From contig NC_041784.1 of NCBI RefSeq assembly GCF_900090045.1, positions 1,962,001-2,026,000 on the forward strand: a stretch of DNA of 64,000 nucleotides. Direction: 5' to 3'. The notes below the pieces were generated by a model. That model was not told where the DNA came from. It saw only the letters and a program-made list of their open reading frames with translations, and made no database searches. The first letter of the stretch is position 1; each line of letters opens with the position of its first letter. Below are positions 53,001 through 64,000 of this stretch, piece by piece. Source of the stretch: Plasmodium malariae. Its lineage: Eukaryota > Apicomplexa > Aconoidasida > Haemosporida > Plasmodiidae. The position numbers were made by a program, and so were the translations under genes.

Positions 53001-54415
53001 TTTTAATGTATATAATATAGTTAATCAACGTGTTAATAAATAATATTAATAATATGGATATTCATTCTTATGTATAATTATCACTAATTATATATGATAT
53101 GAAAAAATAGAAGTATAAATTTTTGGTATAACCATGTAAATTAATATTACTTATTTTTTTTATTATTGGCAATTAAAACATAGTTCATTTAATATTACAG
53201 AATTTTTTATAAAAATTTTGTGTATACTTAGAAAACAAAAATATGTTAAAATTATTTAATTGAATTTTATTTAATTATATGAAATAATTTTTTGTGATAT
53301 TATGGTTGTATAAATTATTCTAAAATAATCTATAGGTATTTATTATTTATATTAACTAATAAGGTATATGTGAGAAAATTCCTAAATTTCTTTTGATATA
53401 ACCTATAATAAAAGAAAAACACAAAACAAATGAAAATAAAAATAATAATATAAAATAAAGTAAATTTATTATTTTATTTAAAAAATAAATGGAAAATATA
53501 TGAAAAAATAAAAAAAGCACAAATATACCATATAATTTCAGTTTTTTCCTTTAGTTATTTCCATTTATAAAAATATTTCTACCTAATCCTACCAAAGAGA
53601 TCTTTATTTTAATTAGGAGCTTAATAATTCCTCTTCTGTTTTTACTTTCAAATAAATTTATATCTTGTGTATATAAATATTTTTTTGTTTTTAAATATTG
53701 TATTTTGTTTATTATGAGGAACTGTTTGTATAGTCACATGTAATAATGTAACTTTTGTATTTAGAACTATATAAGTTAAAACATTACAATTTTTATATTT
53801 TAATAACACTTTTATCTTATTAACTATAATGTTTTTGACATAACTTCCTATTTTACTTTATAACATATCATATATTTATGATTTACTATACTATGTTACT
53901 GATATAATTTTATTATATATTTATATGGATCATATTATATATAAAATTATACAATTTTTCTGTTTTCAATTATTTTTCAATTTTGGAGATCTATTGTATA
54001 CAAAGGCTTTATTCATATTCTGTATTACATTAATTTTTTTTTTTGTCTTATCAAATATAAATAAAAATATAATGTGAACATGGAAAATATTCAATACGTT
54101 TTTTCTAAATAATTCTACATTTTAATTGAAGTTAATAAATGTAGCATCATCCAGAATAATAAGCAAAATATAATCTCCTTTTTTTATTGTTTGTATTTAA
54201 AGATTATAGAGTACGAAATTTAAACTGTAGCATGTAGGGATAACGAATAAGATTGTTAATTACTTTTTTTCTTGTTACCTTTTTATGTAACAATTTTTCA
54301 AAGAGTATACATTAATATAAAAAAGAAAAGCATTAAACTTGAATAATTTTTTGTTTTATAATTATTTAAATTGATGGAAATTTAAAATAGTAAGTTAATA
54401 TATTTTTCATTTTTT
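50086..54415. other. Long A+T-rich intergenic region
   Basis: About 4.3 kb upstream of the STP1 gene (on -) and beyond the 3' end of the PIR pseudogene. No coding motif was seen, only homopolymers and short AT repeats. Confidence 0.6.
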
Positions 54416-55640
54416 TTAGAGACTTTTATTTTCTTTATAATAAATGAGAATAATGAAAAATATTTGGAGTATCAAAGCAACTAAGATACCAATTCTGAAA
54501 ATATACTTATTCATTATGCTAGCTTTATTGTCTGAAATATTAGAATAAATTGAATTACTTCTGAACGCAAATTTAGCTGTTTTGTTTAGAAAACACAATT
54601 CTCATAATGCTACAATTATTAGAATTTCAAGTACTGTTGACCTCCTGCAAGATTCTATTTTATCTTTTACTAATTTTGATGTTGGGTAAACCTATTTTGC
54701 TTTAGTATCTTTATACTTCTTTAGAACCAATATATATGGAGAAGACTGTAGAAGGATATTCTTATTGTATAAATTAGAGGATGTCTTATGCCCCTAATCG
54801 TTATGATTATGAACATACTTTGCTAATCCTTCACAGTGGTGTTTTTTTTATATTCCTGTGCTTACCACTAATTCTTTTTTCGTAAGTTTTGATATGAAAT
54901 TCTTATATATTCGTGTCTATTAATTGATTCTATATGATACCTTATGGAGAGGAGATTGATCAAATTGTGAATATGGATTATTAAGAGATTTAGCAAATGT
55001 GGGAATCACATGGCATTAAATTTTTCCACCATTAAGTCTGTCATGCTCTATTCCGTTGTGTTCAAATATTTTATATTCTAGTTTTTTAGATATAATATTT
55101 GCACACTTAAAAAAATAAAATGAATATATATTATATGTTTAGGAATCACCAGAATTCTCTGAATTACCTGGCTTTAAAGGTTTTACTAATTTATTTAAGT
55201 TATTACATTATTTACTTTCCTTATATATTAATTTAGATAAGTATTCATTAGAGTCAAACATATCATGTCAGATAAAATAATCTAGAAATTCGTTCCATCA
55301 TATATCTTCACAACAATATTTAACAGTTTTATGCTTTTTACATAATAAAACAATATTTCCAACGTAATATTTATATTGTCTTAATGAAACATTATTACAA
55401 GTATCACAAGTTTTAATAACATCGTAATAATGAAAATAAACTTTCAAATATTTTTCTTCTAATTTATTATTTATTACCTGTGAAGCATTACATTTTAATT
55501 AAAATTGACAATAATGAGCAAAATAATTTTTATTAGTTTAATATTTTAATTGAACTAATTTACTAATTAAAGAATATCTATTACTGATTTTTAACGATTC
55601 TCCTAGAATTTTCTTTATTTTTCCATATATAATATATATG
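54416..55640 (-). pseudogene. pir: PIR pseudogene, minus strand
   Basis: On the minus strand a PIR-like order is readable from about 55640 to 54416. First comes GKIKKILGESLKISNRYSLI, then a cysteine-containing block at about 55500-55300 (LKCNASQ, YDVIKTCDTCNNVSL, QYKYYVGNIVLLCKKHK, KYCCEDI, WNEFLDYFI) and DMFDSNEYLSKLIYKES. A degraded stalk follows, and finally a membrane helix at about 54510-54430 (FRIGILVALILQIFFIILIYYK). The block with paired cysteines followed by W/F-rich CxxxFDYF text is characteristic of PIR/VIR proteins. There are stops in every part (for example after CCEDI and DYFI) and frame changes between blocks. The expected GT donor after YYK is lost (AAAGAA). The base composition here is less A+T-rich than the surrounding DNA, as expected of former coding sequence. 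Confidence 0.7.
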
Positions 55641-56747
55641 TAATGTAAAATGTACTTATTGCATCGTACTGTATTAGAACTTTATGACAGATATTAAACG
55701 TTTTTTGAAGTATGTTTACAAAGAATATGTGCTATATATATTATATATTTTCTTCAAATGCATTATGTTATTAAACATGTTGTGTTTCAGAACTATTTGT
55801 ATTCAATTCATTGTATGTATTACTTGATCATGACTTTTCCAAATTTTTATTCTGAAAATCAAGAAGAAATAGTGAATTATATAGAATTAAATTTTATTTT
55901 TAAAGAAAGAATGATTAATATATTAGAGTGAATTAAGTTATTTAAATTATAAATCAGTAATAATCTTTTTTTCTTTTAAATATAAATACATACCAACAAT
56001 TGTGTAGCTAAAATTTCTATTATATTTTAGTATAAATAATAAATAAGAAATTATTATTATTTTATGTGTTAGCTTATCTATATAAAAGAGTAATATCAAA
56101 AATTTCATTCATATTTCGTGTATGACTCTAGGTATATTTTGTAAAGTATAGAAGTATTTGTTAATGATAATTATTAGTTAATTTTTCTTTAAGGTTATAA
56201 ATTATTATTATTATTAATTAAAAAAGTAAATTAAAGTTTTTAATTTTTAAAAATTAGGTAGCAAAACAAGTTTGACTTATTATAGTTAAAATTAAATGCT
56301 TATACACAAAATGCAATTTTATTAATTTATTACATAATAGAATAATTGTTATCATATTTTTATTAATGTACACAAATTACTATTTTTGCTGAAATAGGTT
56401 TTTATCAGATTTTTTCTTTTAATATTCTATTTATATGTAAATTTCTATATAATTATGTTTTTTCTATTATAAACAATTATTTAATTTTGTTGTTTAGAAT
56501 TATATTAATATAATTATTATTTAGAATATGTTCTTGCAGTTATTATATTATATATATATGTATGATTTTTTATATCAAACTTAACTGAATTATTATCACA
56601 AATCATTTACTTATATACATAAAATAAAAGTATAATTTAAGGACAAATATATAACTTGAAAGATATATGGATTTCAATAAGATAAAAAATGATTATTATG
56701 GGATAATATTTAATAATTGTAAATGTGTCATTTAATAAATGATGTCC

Positions 56748-56775
56748 CCTTTTGCTATAGCAAAAGGCTTTTTTT
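56748..56775 (+). repeat. 20-bp perfect palindrome followed by a T-tract
   Basis: CCTTTTGCTATAGCAAAAGG is fully self-complementary and is followed by C and seven T. The shape resembles a hairpin terminator, but no RNA gene is recognised upstream. Confidence 0.6.
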
Positions 56776-58259
56776 ATTTTCTTATTCCTTTAAAGCTTAT
56801 GTTTTTATTATTTCTTTTAATTTTTTTTTTGCATTATATATTTCGTCATATGAAGTATAGTTTTTTGTGTATCAAAAATATTAAAATTATTTTCAATGAA
56901 ACAAAATAACGAATTAAATTATTTTTTAAAGAGTGCTTTTGAAATAAGTTAAAATTAGATATATTAAAACGTGAATGATTGAAAACTTTTTATTTTAACA
57001 CAAAATATTACTGTATAATAACATTAAAATAAATTAGTATAGAATAAAGTATTAAAATATATATAAAATAATATTTTCATTACTTTGAGATTAAGAAATA
57101 ATTTTCAAAATAAATATTATATTATTGTAATATTCTTAAATATTCTTGTATATATCATTCATACAGTTTCTAAACATGGTAATGTATTAAATCAAATAAG
57201 AAAAAATAGAGATAAAATATACATTTCTTTTAACTATATTATATGTATTGTTTTTTAAATAGAACGTGTTAATTGGTGAACATAAAAACTAAAATATGAT
57301 CAAGATAATGATATTACATTTTACAAGGTTTTTTAATAAAAGTTAATGCTACTATAAATAATATCTGTGTAAATAGAACGAATTTCTCTTTTTCATTATT
57401 TGTTGTCTACAAGAGAAAATAAATTTATTTCTGTTTTAAGAAATATTAATATGGATTTTCTATTTCTTAAATGTGAACAAATATGTTTAGAACGCGTATA
57501 CATATATAATGAAATAGTTTTTATAGATATATTTTTTTTTTTTTTGATATAATTTTATTTATGATATTTTTAGAATTTTGATTTTTTTATTTTTCGTTTC
57601 ATGAATATTATATATATTTTGTTTATTAAAAATATGATATTCTATTGTTTATTTTTTTTGTTATACAGTGCTTATGAATGGTATTAAGATCCATATATTA
57701 ATGATATGTCAATAACTGTTGAAATAAAAAATAAATCATAATTAATGTGTATTTAATTATATATCTATAGACTGTTTTGCCTATTTTTTAATATATTGAT
57801 AAATATTCCATTATATTCACTGTTATCTAAAGAATTAATATACATTAAATTAAAACGGCGAATTCAGAACATCATGACCGTATGAATTTCATTTTTTCCT
57901 TATTAATTACTAATATATTATTATTTGAAGGTTCTATATATTTTTAGAGACAATAAATATCTTACTCTAAAGGAATGACATTTATTTATATATATAATAT
58001 TTTTTTTTCAATTGATTTTTAGTATTATGTATTGCTAGATTAACCTTTATACAAAATATATAATAAGTTGGGTCTTGTGGAAAACATAAATAATTGTAGG
58101 TGATTAACTTATTTTAGTAAACAAATATGAAACAATTAAAACTCTTTGTAAAATGGCATCAAAAAAATTTTATAATTAACAAAAATACATTGACAGTCAT
58201 AGAGTAGTTCATATTATTTCCATAAACGCTTCTTTTATAGGTAAAGGATAATATTAAAT

Positions 58260-58620
58260 GGTAATGAGAAACATAATAATGGCCATATGTTAATGAAGTT
58301 GCTAATATTATGAAAAATGTTAAATTTATAATTTTAAATGGAACACTTCGGAAATATTATTTTGCAGATGGATTTAAATCATGGAGACAATGATAAAACC
58401 CACATAATTATATTAAAAGGAAATTTGATTCTAACAATTTGAATGGAAAAGTAAATATAGGTCCTCTCAACGAAGAATTAGAAAATGAATTTATACGAAT
58501 ATTAAAAAAACAAATTGTACATATTAGTATTCCTGATTAACAAAATAGTACAATTAATAAACAAGGATAATTGAATCAATTAAAGAATAAATAGAGGAAA
58601 TATTAATAAACATATATCAT
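58260..58620 (+). pseudogene. Unidentified degraded coding-like stretch
   Basis: One + frame reads NEVANIMKNVKF and then YYFADGFKSWRQ (about 58290-58395). It continues after two stops as NPHNYIKRKFDSNNLNGKVN and GPLNEELENEFIRILKKQIVHISIPD (about 58398-58540). The residue mix (charged, few F/I/N/Y homopolymers) is more protein-like than random A+T-rich DNA. Further scattered stretches follow to about 59620 (for example MKEFVRHVNFLIDIFYDDLYNKYF at 59347-59418). I do not recognise the family. It has frequent TAA/TAG stops and no signal exon, so it could be a relic of another subtelomeric gene or chance. Confidence 0.3.
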
Positions 58621-61600
58621 TATATATATTTCAACGTCTTGCATAATATTGAGCATATATTATATTACTCATATATTATAGAATACAACTACTCTCAATG
58701 TTCTTATAAAAATATGGAAATATCATAAGGAAATAGCAAGAATAGTGCTAACACTTCAAAAAGAATATGTTATAATTTAATGTGAAATCTTGTATTCATT
58801 TATATTTCTAATTTCCTTATTAAAAGGAATTTTTAACATTTTTTGGTTTTCTGTATTTTAGACATATTCCATATTTAAAAATATATATGTGACATGCTAA
58901 TATTTATATTTTGATAACCATCAAATTATATAGTTATAAAATTAATATATAATATATCTTTTATCTTTTTAATATATATTTTAGTTTAATATATATCGAA
59001 ATCATTCACGTAAGAAGTTAGCAGTGGAAAAAACATTAATATTATTAGGGAATATATAAAGAATTAATATAAAGAAATAGCCATATCATTGTATGTAACT
59101 ATGAATAAAGAGAAATTACATATATATTATAATTTTGAATGGGAATGCGTGTTATCATGTGATATATAATACAAACAACCTTCGAAAGAACATTTTACAA
59201 ACAATATAAATGGATAAGTTTCTCTGATTGTGTTTAATAATAAAATGAATAAATATATATAAAAAAAAATATAAAAATTAAATTTAAATATCATAAAATC
59301 ATTGACAAAAATATTACACAATACATATTCCCCATGGATATAACATGAAAGAATTTGTTAGACATGTGAATTTTCTTATTGATATCTTTTATGATGATTT
59401 ATATAATAAATATTTTTAGAAATTATCAAATTTGGTATCATTATATTAAGAATATTAAATCAAACAATGTAGAAAATAATAGTACAACAGATAATTTTAT
59501 TAAAAGAAAATAAAAAAAAATTTACATAGAAATATAACAAAAAATTATAAAAGATATAATAAATCTTTAAATAAATTTCCAAAAGTATTGAAAAATGCAA
59601 TTTAACTTAGCAATACTGTATAGTAGAACAACTCTTCTTTTAATTTACTATTTTAGAAAATGTTTTTTTATATATTTAACTTGTGTGTTGGATATTTCCC
59701 TCATTGTATTTTAAATTTAATAATTACATTTTATTATATTTCAATTACAAATATTTTATTTTTTTATAATTTTTCAAGGAATTATATATTATATTTTAAA
59801 CAATATATTTTTGCTATAATATTTTTATTAATAATTTCATAATTACAATACCCCCTCATGAAACTGCTCATTTATTAAGATTAAAATTAGTTAACTATAA
59901 TCTACAATAATATTCCTATTAAATATTTTTATTTTATTGAATTTATTTATTAATACAAAGTATATATTTTATGTTTGTAAGAGAATGCATAAATACTAAA
60001 AAAACTAAAGTTATGCATAACAACTTATATTTTATAATTTAGAAAAAAAGTTAATTTATTAATTATTTTTTATATATTCATTCACTTATTATGCAGTTAT
60101 GCTGTTAAATATACATTATATATAATAATAATACAAAACAAATTCTCAATATAATAAGATACACTTATTACAGAAACAAACTTATAAAAATGTTTTTTTT
60201 ATCATACTAAAAATTCATAAGAATAAGTAGATACTTATTTACATATTTTTAGAATTATAATTAATTCTTATTTCACTTTATCTAAAAACGCTAAAAAAAA
60301 ATATTAAATAATGCATTCAATGTATTAATATGAATAATATGAGAATGTATCATAATGTAGTACACGCAATGATAAGGGTAATCCTTTGAGGATATTCTGC
60401 TTAATATGTAAGTTTAAAAAAACACAAGAAAATTTACATAACACTTATTTCTTTTTCTGAATATTTATTATTATATATCAGGTGAATTAATACAAATTAT
60501 AACATAAATAAATTAAATGATAATTGACATGAATAATTCTTTCTAAATATAAAAAAGAAGTTTAATTTTTTATTTTAACATATATATAATTGATGAAAAT
60601 ATATTTTCATATTAGATTTATCGCTTACAGTTAATATCAATTTATTTTCTTTTAAATTTTTAAAATAATTTTTTATGTAACACAGTATAAGAAATATATA
60701 TATTTTTACTTTTTATACCTTTTAAAATAGTGAATTTTTGATTTTTTTAAATAATTTTATTCTAATCAAATTAAAATAAAAACTAGTTTTAATTTTATAT
60801 ATAATAAAATAGTTGTGTTTGCAAACGTGTATATTTCAGTATTAGGAATGCAATTAACAAAATAAAATTTTATATTTCTGGAAGTATAATACAGAGAAAA
60901 TCATATTTAATTTTTTTTAATTATACAATAAATGGAATATTTTATAATGCATAAAAAAAGAAAATAATTTTTTTTTTTAATTGATTAGAATTCAGAAAAC
61001 ATTTATTATTTTTATTTATATATAATAACATTTTTCATTAAATTTATGAAATTTTAAATTTCCAATACACATTATCATAAATATTATGAAATATATATTA
61101 TACATTATAATAACTAGTAGAAGAAAGTAAATGAGATAATATATAAAATGCACGTTTGGACTTTCTTATCGGGTTATTAATCATGAAGAAAAATTAATCA
61201 AAAAAATATCAATAGATAAATATATATATATATTTATTTAGGATAATTTAATGAAAACATTTATATATTTTGAGGTTTATATATGTGAATTTTAAATAAC
61301 TTTTTTTCTGCTTTGTATCCTCAAAATAAATACATAGAATTTTCATAAAATTAAATTTTACTAGATAGAAAATTTATATATTAAATTATATATTAATATG
61401 ACAACCATACAACTAATATTCATTTAATTTTTTTCAAAATTAATAATGTTAATTTTATGTTGTAATAATATAATAATAATATAATGGAAATTTTATTATT
61501 AAAAAAAAGAATATTATTAAAATATAATTATTCACTTTTTCTAATGCATATGAAGTATATATAATAAAGCAGTATATTATGTGATGTTATCTTATATATA

Positions 61601-61645
61601 TATATAATGCTTATATTTATAATCATTTAATTGATCTAATTTAAA

Positions 61646-62903
61646 ATGGAAAATTCAGAAGACAATGATATGGTATATTATTAATATTATTAATATTTAT
61701 GAAAATAATTATTTATAACTTATTTTAACATTTCATGTCTCATTAAAAATAACAATTTTCTTCTTTTTTAAGAGTAAAATTTATGTATTTACATAGTGAA
61801 TTAATTTTGTTTTATTTTTAGGAATATATATTAAAAAAGTTACCAGAATATAAAAATTTTAATAATTTTCAAGAAAATGCTGTTACAAGCGAAAATGATA
61901 AATACTGTGAAACACTGAATAATGATGGAAGTAGCGATACAGAAGTAAAAACACTTTGTAAAACGATTGTAAGTTATTTAAGTAATATTAAAAGTAAAAA
62001 GGTAGAAATCAACAATTATGATTTCTGTCCTTATTTCACTTATTGGATATATAAAAAAATAAAGGAAAAATTCAAAACTGTGTGTAAAAATAATTTTGAA
62101 AAATGTGATATATATAGGATCTATAATATAATTCCTTATGTTTACGATAATCTAATGAATAAAAGTTGTATATTTTATTTCAATGGTAATTTTGATGAAT
62201 GGAAAGAAGAAATATATTTAAATTATTATTTTAAAATATGTGACGGAATTGAAAAAAATAAACTTTGTGTTGGAAAAGATAAAGATAAATGCTGCAAATA
62301 CTTTAATTATATTGAAAAAATATATGAAAAGCATATACGTAAATGCTGTACATATTATTATTCAGGAAATAATTCTAATGATTGTACAACGTATATTAAA
62401 TGTGAAGAAAAGTATAACCCGTATAATCTCTTAACTAAGTTAAGTTGCAGTCATAGTTTGCCTTATGATTATCCAAAAGTACTACGAGAAAATTTAATTA
62501 TTGACCGCGACGTTATAATCCAAACAATGAATTCATTTAAAATGACCATTAACGATTTAATAAATGATCCTTTCTACAAAGGAATAACATTTGGATTTAT
62601 GGTCATAGGAGTACTTTTCACTTTATTCTTATTTTATAAAGTAAATAATATATCTATTTAAAAAGGAATGTATACTATATACACTTCTATATAATGCATA
62701 TTTCTAAAAAAATATAATTACAATATACAAGTTTTATGATTTTTATATATTTATTTTTATACTAGGTTTCTCGCTGCGTAAAAAGTAAAAATAAAGACAA
62801 GTTTGTGGATTCAACAGGGTACTTAGAAGGATTTTATGATGGAAAAGATAGAAATATAAATTGTGAAGATAGGAAAATATGTGTGTCTTATTATTCTATA
62901 TGA
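61646..62903 (+). CDS. pir: PIR family protein, full length
   Basis: Three inferred exons: 61646-61672 (MENSEDNDM), 61822-62640 and 62766-62903, with GTATAT/TTTTTAG and GTAAAT/ATACTAG splice sites and phase 0 throughout. The product is about 327 residues, the normal PIR length, and intact. Exon 2 opens EYILKKLPEYKNFNNF and contains many spaced cysteines (YCETL, LCKTI, FCPYF, VCKNN, KCDIY, SCIFYF, ICDGI, LCVG, KCCKYF, KCCTYYY, DCTTYIKCEEKYNP, SCSHS), the disulphide-stabilised ectodomain pattern of the family. A single helix lies at about residues 262-281 (TFGFMVIGVLFTLFLFYK). Exon 3 gives a short polar cytoplasmic tail (VSRCVKSKNKDKF and onwards) that lacks the usual TPLGSWL signature. PIR proteins are variant antigens of the infected cell. 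This is the best-preserved antigen gene in the window. Confidence 0.88.
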
Positions 62904-64000
62904 AACTATTTTAGAATTCTCATATATTTTATTATTTTTTTGCGAAAGTATATTAAGTTAAATTTAACTATTTTTTTGGAAGTAATTGAATTTAGTAAAA
63001 AAACAAAATGAATAAATAAAGGGAACAGAAGAAGTTATTGCCAATTTGGATAATATTCGTTTACCTATATTTATTATTTCTATGTTTATATTTATTTTAG
63101 TCATATTAAAATACTAGGATATACCTAATTTTTATAATTGTAACATATATTTATAAGTTCAACAATTAATACATATTTTAATGTATCATAAATTATGAAA
63201 ATATGATAATTATTTACTTTTATTTGTACTCTGTATCTATAGATACATATAGATGAAATGGCAAAAACTGTAATATAATGTAATATATTATATATTTTTT
63301 GTTATATATAATTATATGTATGGATCAATTTATTTCAAAATTATGTATTATTGTAGCGGCCTATATTAATTACATGAATGTATTTTATTAAGAAAAAGTG
63401 TATAAATAAACAGAATATACTAAAATTTTATTAAAATGATACGCCAATAATATAATAAATAAATATATATTTATATATCTTTTTAAAGAAATAATAAGTA
63501 TATATTTTATTTATTAATTACGAAAATAATAGTATTTTTTAATTTGTATTTATTCGATGAAGGATATATATTTATTATTTCAATATTTTATATCATATTT
63601 GGATAGAATATATAATTATTTTTTAATTAAAATTCCTTATTTTGTATAGAGAATATACACGAGTACATATATAGTATTAGTCACTTCAAAATATGTTAAA
63701 TATTTGATATTAAACGAATTAAATAGAAGAAAAAAGAAAAATATATATTTTTATTATCTAAATAATTAAGAACATTTTAAATTATATAATAATAATTTAA
63801 ATAAAATTAAATCCGAAGTAGAAATAATATTATTATGCACTTAATTCTTTGATATTTAGGTAATATATTTTATAAAATTAAAGATTTTACTATATTTTTT
63901 ACATGATGTTTCATTTTTATACGTAGTTACTAAATGAATATATATAAATGAGATTTTCATCAGTCCAATATATGGTAATTTTTTAACAAATAGCAATATA
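62904..64000. other. A+T-rich 3' flank of the PIR gene
   Basis: No complete gene. At 63021-63117 a short open stretch encodes GTEEVIANLDNIRL followed by a hydrophobic helix and TAG; it has no start codon. Confidence 0.5.

Larger units (their letters stand above)
55641..61645. other. Long intergenic region with a possible gene relic
   Basis: About 6 kb without an intact gene. It includes a hairpin with T-tract at 56748-56775 and a stretch of less A+T-rich, gene-like text at 58260-58620 annotated separately. Confidence 0.55.

Noticed and set aside
1..64000. Telomere repeats, CRISPR arrays, tRNA or rRNA genes
   Set aside because: No GGGTTYA arrays, spacer-repeat pattern, cloverleaf or rRNA-like segment was found by eye.

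Overview
The window is subtelomeric DNA of a malaria parasite, most likely Plasmodium malariae or a close relative in that clade. The evidence is extreme A+T richness, two-exon genes encoding a signal peptide, an export motif and two membrane helices (the fam-l/fam-m type of exported protein, which I know only from P. malariae), PIR genes, and STP1 (SURFIN-related) genes with tryptophan-rich cytoplasmic tails. No telomere repeat, tRNA, rRNA or housekeeping gene was recognised.

Layout. 1-13 kb: the 3' end of a fam-l/fam-m-type gene cut by the window edge, a decayed relative (2165-3114), a short PIR gene (7594-8520) and a second fam-l/fam-m-type gene broken by a TGA and a one-base frameshift (12370-13353), all on +. 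16-22 kb: a broken exported-protein gene on - (16179-16770) and a PIR fragment on -. 23-24.7 kb: an intact exported two-helix protein on +. 26.4-28.9 kb: the first STP1 gene on -. 35-44 kb: two intact exported proteins (35177-36010 and 39029-39860) and a heavily decayed fam-l/fam-m-type gene (42983-43952), all on +. 47.4-50.1 kb: the second STP1 gene on -. 54.4-55.6 kb: a PIR pseudogene on -. 61.6-62.9 kb: an intact full-length PIR gene on +. Everything between is A+T-rich intergenic DNA with microsatellites.

All recognised genes belong to multigene families whose products are thought to be exported into, or displayed on, the infected red cell. Five + strand family genes (2165, 12370, 23810, 35177, 42983) appear to share blocks of 5' flank at roughly fixed distances from the ATG, and a T-rich block about 120-180 bp after the stop also recurs after the partial gene at position 1. 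The duplicating unit therefore seems to include flanking sequence. About half of the family genes are broken, as expected for a fast-turnover subtelomere. All exon boundaries are inferred by eye from GT/AG sites and frame. I did not find a clearly new biological system. The most useful observations are the shared flanking blocks, an extra small intron before the membrane helix of both STP1 genes, and two strikingly perfect palindromes.
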